From an uncultured Oscillospiraceae bacterium (lineage in GTDB: Bacteria; Bacillota; Clostridia; Oscillospirales; Acutalibacteraceae): a stretch of 9,715 bases of DNA. The position numbers and the translations under genes were made by a program. Positions 6,889-9,715 of the stretch are shown piece after piece (positions within the stretch are counted from its first letter, which is position 1; each line of letters starts with the position of its first letter). The stretch is taken from contig URNB01000078.1 of the NCBI GenBank assembly GCA_900549055.1, forward strand, positions 1 to 9,715. Reading direction: 5' to 3'. The notes beneath the pieces were generated by a model that did not search any database, was not told the DNA's origin, and saw only the letters and a list, made by a program, of their open reading frames with translations.

Positions 6889-8019
6889 ATGGCGGCAGCT
6901 AAAAAGAAGCCCGAGGCAGGTAAAAGGCTTGATTTGACCTTTTTATCCTTTGTATTAATATTGCTTACTACCGGGCTTGTAATGCTGTTTTCGGCAAGCT
7001 ACGCTTATTCCTACGAATATTACGGCAACAGCTATAAATTTATAACCCGCCAGGCAGCGTTTGCCGCGGCGGGCGTTGCTCTTATGCTGATAATTTCAAA
7101 AATCGATTATCATTTTTGGCGCAGATTTGCATGGATAGTATATGTTCTCGCAATCGGTATGCTGGCGGTGCTGCTTGCGCTCCCGCCCATGGTAAAGGGT
7201 ATGGACGTTAAGCGGTGGATAGTTTTAGGCCCTATAAACTTTCAGCCGTCCGAGGTTGCAAAATTTGCAATTATACTGCTGTTTTCTTCGCTTATTGCCG
7301 GCAATTCAAAGCAAATGAAAAGCTTTAAATTTATATTTTTCCTTGTGGTGCTTTTAGGTCTTACCTGCGGGCTTGTGGTGCTTGAGCCGCATTTTTCCGC
7401 GACTATACTTATTTTTACCATAGGCATAGTGCTGCTCATTGTAGGCGGACTTCCCAAGCGATACATTATCGGCGGCGGACTTTTAGGAGTGGGCGGCGGC
7501 GTTTTGGCGGTCGCTACGGGAATTATAGGCTACGGCTCCGACCGAATAAAATACTGGCTCGACCCGTGGGCGGACGCCAAGGGCAAGGGCTTTCAGACAA
7601 TACAGTCGCTGTTAGCAATCGGCTCGGGCGGAATTTTAGGCCGCGGTATAGGTCAGTCAAGGCAGAAATATCTGTGGCTGCCCGAACCCCATAACGATTT
7701 TATTTTCGCAATAGTCTGCGAGGAATTAGGTCTTATAGGCGCGGTTATTATAATAATCCTTTTCTGCCTGCTGGTGTGGCGCGGGTTTACAATAGCTATG
7801 CGTGCGCAGGATAAATTCGGCTCACTTTTGGCGCTGGGTCTTACTTTTCAGGTAGGTCTTCAGGCAATGCTCAATATATGGGTTGTTACCAACACAATAC
7901 CGAATACGGGCATCAGTCTTCCGTTTTTCAGCTACGGCGGAACCTCACTTTTAATACTGCTTGCCGAAATGGGTATTGTGCTTTCGGTTTCGCGCAGCGC
8001 AAATATAGAGAAATCATAA
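6889..8019 (+). CDS. ftsW: SEDS-family peptidoglycan glycosyltransferase FtsW (SpoVE)
   Basis: This 376-residue polytopic membrane protein belongs to the SEDS (FtsW/RodA/SpoVE) family, which polymerises lipid II into glycan strands with a cognate class B PBP, here probably the PASTA PBP of the same operon. A short lysine-rich cytoplasmic tail precedes about ten membrane segments. Family signatures include KRWIVLGPINFQPSEVAK, EPHFSA, LGRGIGQSRQKYLWLPEPHNDFIFA with the putative catalytic Asp at D270, EELGLIGA, and the C-terminal NTGISLPFFSYGGTSLL. Placement between mraY and murG favours FtsW/SpoVE over RodA. Whether its role is division or cortex synthesis cannot be told from sequence alone. 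GGAGG at 6876-6880 sits 8 bases before the ATG. Confidence 0.94.
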   Translation: MAAAKKKPEAGKRLDLTFLSFVLILLTTGLVMLFSASYAYSYEYYGNSYKFITRQAAFAAAGVALMLIISKIDYHFWRRFAWIVYVLAIGMLAVLLALPPMVKGMDVKRWIVLGPINFQPSEVAKFAIILLFSSLIAGNSKQMKSFKFIFFLVVLLGLTCGLVVLEPHFSATILIFTIGIVLLIVGGLPKRYIIGGGLLGVGGGVLAVATGIIGYGSDRIKYWLDPWADAKGKGFQTIQSLLAIGSGGILGRGIGQSRQKYLWLPEPHNDFIFAIVCEELGLIGAVIIIILFCLLVWRGFTIAMRAQDKFGSLLALGLTFQVGLQAMLNIWVVTNTIPNTGISLPFFSYGGTSLLILLAEMGIVLSVSRSANIEKS

Positions 8020-8025
8020 TATTTT

Positions 8026-8031
8026 AGGGGG
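8026..8031 (+). promoter_or_regulatory. murG ribosome binding site with a GTG start
   Basis: AGGGGG lies 9 bases before GTG 8041, the only non-ATG start assigned in the operon. No in-frame ATG follows before the conserved FAGGGTAGH loop, which begins at residue 5, so the GTG must be the start. Confidence 0.75.
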
Positions 8032-8040
8032 ATAATTACT

Positions 8041-9153
8041 GTGAAAATACTGTTTGCGGGCGGCGGCACCGCGGGGCATATAAATCCCGCGCTTGCGGTT
8101 GCGGGTTATATTAAGGAACACAGCCCCGACGCGGAAATATCATATATCGGCACCGCCGAAAAGCTTGAAGCGAAGCTTGTGCCGGCGGCGGGATATGATT
8201 TTCATACAATTGAGGTTGCCGGCTTTCAGCGCAAAATTTCCTTTAAAAGCGCGATTAAAAATATCAAAGCAGCAAGGCTTGCGGTAACGGCTTCCATCGA
8301 CTCCAAAAAGCTTTTAAGGCAGCTGCAGCCCGATTTGGTTGTCGGCACCGGCGGCTATGTGAGCGGCCCGGTGCTTAAAGAGGCGCAGCGTTTGGGCTTT
8401 AAAACCGCCATTCACGAGCAAAACGCATACCCGGGTGTTACAACCAAAATGCTGGCACCTAAAGCCGATCGTGTAATGCTTGCCATGCCGGAGGCTGAAA
8501 AATACTTAAAATGCGGTAAGAAACCTATCATAACCGGCAATCCCGTGCGAGGCGAGCTGCTTAAAATGAGCAGGGAGGAAGCAAGAGAGAGGCTCGGCAT
8601 CGGGGATAAGCCGCTGCTTTTATCGTTCGGCGGGTCACTGGGCGCGCGCCGCATAAACGAGGCGGTAACGGAGCTTATAAAGAGGCTGGGCTCATCGGGC
8701 GATTTTTACCATATACATGCGGCGGGCAGCGCCGGATACAAGGCAATGCTTGAAGCGCTCGGCGATACAAAGCTTTCCGAATATACCGATGTCCGCGAAT
8801 ATATAAACAATATGGATGTCTGTATGGCGGCGGCCGATCTTGTTATCTGCCGTGCGGGGGCTATAACCTTAAGCGAGCTTTGCTGCTGCGGAAAGCCCTC
8901 AGTGCTGATACCTTCACCCTACGTTGCCGAAAATCACCAGTACCACAACGCAATGACCCTTAAAAAGGCGGGTGCTGCGCAGCTGCTTGAAGAAAAGGAT
9001 TTAAGCGGAGAAAGCCTTATAAATGCGGTCGAGGGGCTTATATGCAACAAGCCGCTGCTTGAAAAAATGGGAGAGGCTGCACTGAAACACGCAATTCCCG
9101 ACGCAAACAAGCGAATTTACGATGTATTAATGAGTTTGGCTGACGAGAGTTAA
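8041..9153 (+). CDS. murG: UDP-GlcNAc:lipid I N-acetylglucosaminyltransferase MurG
   Basis: MurG is a membrane-associated GT-B (family GT28) transferase that adds GlcNAc to lipid I, making lipid II on the cytoplasmic face. The 370 residues show the N-terminal glycine-rich loop GGGTAGH (7-13), a second loop GTGGYVSGP, H125-E-Q-N128 in HEQNAYPG, TGNPVR, and the C-domain loop GGSLGA (197-202). The nucleotide-sugar site reads CRAGAITLSEL and PSPYVAENHQYHNA (E297-N-H-Q300). Length and motif order are normal, so the enzyme should be active. One oddity is three consecutive cysteines (281-283) after LSEL, where small or aliphatic residues are more usual. It is the last recognisable dcw gene; no murB, divIB/ftsQ or murA follows. 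Confidence 0.96.
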   Translation: MKILFAGGGTAGHINPALAVAGYIKEHSPDAEISYIGTAEKLEAKLVPAAGYDFHTIEVAGFQRKISFKSAIKNIKAARLAVTASIDSKKLLRQLQPDLVVGTGGYVSGPVLKEAQRLGFKTAIHEQNAYPGVTTKMLAPKADRVMLAMPEAEKYLKCGKKPIITGNPVRGELLKMSREEARERLGIGDKPLLLSFGGSLGARRINEAVTELIKRLGSSGDFYHIHAAGSAGYKAMLEALGDTKLSEYTDVREYINNMDVCMAAADLVICRAGAITLSELCCCGKPSVLIPSPYVAENHQYHNAMTLKKAGAAQLLEEKDLSGESLINAVEGLICNKPLLEKMGEAALKHAIPDANKRIYDVLMSLADES

Positions 9154-9161
9154 ACTCATTA
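9128..9161 (+). repeat. Inverted repeat spanning the murG stop codon
   Basis: TAATGAGTTT (9128-9137) is perfectly complementary to AAACTCATTA (9152-9161), leaving a 14-base loop. The right arm begins inside the TAA stop (9151-9153). The stem is AT-rich and has no T-run after it, so it would be a weak terminator at best. It may protect or process the 3' end of the operon message. Confidence 0.65.
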
Positions 9162-9170
9162 CGGTTTCGC

Positions 9171-9224
9171 TTGCCGCCTTTTACCGCCTTGCTTGCGCTT
9201 ATTTTTGTAAGGCGATAGCCTTAC
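9171..9224. repeat. Tandem decamer and competing hairpins in the murG-DUF2442 spacer
   Basis: Two adjacent decamers, TTGCCGCCTT (9171-9180) and TTACCGCCTT (9181-9190), differ at one base. Downstream, GTAAGGC (9207-9213) and GCCTTAC (9218-9224) form a perfect 7-bp stem with a GATA loop. GTAAGGCG can instead pair with CGCCTT in either decamer, so the pairings exclude each other. No T-run follows the 7-bp stem, so it is not a standard terminator. The spacer (9154-9285) has no convincing promoter or gene. Confidence 0.6.
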
Positions 9225-9285
9225 TGCAAATTTCACGCTTCGCCTTTCGGAAAAATCGAACCGCTTAGATAAAGGGGCTGATTTT

Positions 9286-9585
9286 ATGTATATTGTTGAT
9301 GGTATAGCTTATGCAGGCGAACCCGAACCGATAATAAAGGTTAGTGGGGTACGGCCTATGGAAAATCACAAGCTGTGGGTAAGGTTCAATACCGGCGAAA
9401 CCAAAATTTTTGATTTTAAGCCGTTACTTGATATGCCCGCATTTGCGCCGCTTAAAAGCACCGAGCTTTTTAATCGGGTTTATATTGATTACGGTGTAAC
9501 GGTATGGAACGACGGAGATATAGATATCGCTCCCGAAAAAATATATCGCGACGGCGTACCGTGTGACAATCAAATAGGCGTGTGA
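9286..9585 (+). CDS. DUF2442 domain-containing protein
   Basis: This small 99-residue soluble protein of unknown function matches the DUF2442 pattern. SGVRPMENHKLWVRFNTGETKIFDFKPLLD is followed by FAPLKSTELFNRVYIDYGVTVWNDGDIDIAPEKIY, including the hallmark FD-KPLL and WN-G-IDIAPE segments. An N-terminal MYIVDGIAYAGEPEP lead-in precedes the domain. DUF2442 genes are often found next to DUF4160 genes in small two-gene units suggested to be toxin-antitoxin-like, but no DUF4160 partner is visible here. AAGGGG at 9272-9277 lies 8 bases before the ATG. The 132-base gap after murG and the strong terminator behind it suggest either a separate small unit or the last gene of the operon transcript. Confidence 0.85.
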   Translation: MYIVDGIAYAGEPEPIIKVSGVRPMENHKLWVRFNTGETKIFDFKPLLDMPAFAPLKSTELFNRVYIDYGVTVWNDGDIDIAPEKIYRDGVPCDNQIGV

Positions 9586-9590
9586 AAATA

Positions 9591-9628
9591 AAAATCTGCC
9601 GGCTTCGTAAGAAGTCAGCAGATTTTTT
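9591..9628. terminator. Strong bidirectional intrinsic terminator
   Basis: AAAATCTGC (9591-9599) pairs with GCAGATTTT (9618-9626). After a C-A mismatch, a G-C pair and a G-U pair, a CTTC/GAAG inner stem closes on a GTAA (GNRA) tetraloop at 9607-9610. A six-T run (9623-9628) follows on the plus strand. A-rich sequence before the stem gives a T-rich tract on the minus strand, so it can end both the DUF2442 transcript and the converging gene on the other strand. Confidence 0.93.
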
Positions 9629-9715
9629 ATGCCCTAATAACGGTTGCGAGTTTTTCAAGTCCGTGCCGTTCTATGTATTCATATACCGCCACAATATCAT
9701 TAAAAACCATAGCCT
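9627..9715 (-). CDS. C-terminal end of a convergent gene (partial, unidentified)
   Basis: Reading the minus strand from the window edge, a frame is open for 28 codons to a TAA at 9629-9627. The end reads NDIVAVYEYIERHGLEKLATVIRA, an amphipathic, probably helical sequence of plausible protein composition. The stop sits at the edge of the bidirectional terminator, the expected position for a gene converging on DUF2442. I do not recognise the family from this short tail. An internal ATG would give only 27 residues, so a gene running past the window edge is more likely. Confidence 0.5.
   Translation of the reverse strand, partial: AMVFNDIVAVYEYIERHGLEKLATVIRA

Noticed and set aside
9207..9224. 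GTAAGGC/GCCTTAC stem as the murG terminator
   Set aside because: The T-run is before the stem, not after it, on the plus strand, and the minus strand has an A-run after the stem.
1..9715. CRISPR array, tRNA, rRNA, insertion sequence or phage genes
   Set aside because: No regularly spaced repeats, structural RNA signatures, transposase motifs or phage-like genes were seen on either strand.

Overview
The window is a division and cell-wall (dcw) gene cluster from a Gram-positive bacterium, most likely a clostridial Firmicute (Oscillospiraceae-like or a relative). Three things point there: the gene order mraZ-rsmH-ftsL-PBP-murE-mraY-ftsW-murG, a class B penicillin-binding protein carrying two PASTA domains, and a MurE with the DNPR motif of meso-diaminopimelate-adding enzymes. 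GC content is moderate by eye. No taxonomic search could be run, so the assignment is an inference.

Layout. Positions 1-99 hold an open frame that may be the tail of an upstream gene. A strong sigma-A-type promoter (TTGATT, 17-base spacer, TATAAT) lies at 114-142. Four AAAGTGG-like boxes follow at 149-196, mostly on a 10-base period, and are the likely operator for MraZ. Eight plus-strand genes then run from 217 to 9153: mraZ, rsmH (mraW), an FtsL-like protein, a SpoVD/FtsI-type PBP, murE, mraY, ftsW/spoVE and murG. Gaps are -1 to 21 bases, except 99 bases before the PBP gene, which hold a perfect hairpin flanked by an 8-base direct repeat. After murG comes a 132-base spacer with several small inverted and direct repeats. 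Next is a small DUF2442 gene, a strong bidirectional terminator (9591-9628), and the C-terminal end of a gene on the opposite strand.

How the genes work together. MraZ is expected to repress the operon from its own leader. RsmH methylates 16S rRNA. MurE, MraY and MurG carry out three steps of peptidoglycan precursor synthesis: adding meso-DAP to the UDP-MurNAc-dipeptide, making lipid I, and making lipid II. FtsW (a SEDS glycosyltransferase) polymerises lipid II and the PASTA PBP cross-links it, both in the septal complex where the FtsL-like protein acts as a scaffold. MurD and MurF, normally part of this gene block, are absent here and must be encoded elsewhere.

The window is largely an ordinary, well-conserved housekeeping operon, and I see no new multi-gene system. 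The points worth a second look are small: the phased operator, the hairpin before the PBP gene, two different repeats inside the FtsL-like protein, the missing murD and murF, and the repeat-rich spacer after murG.
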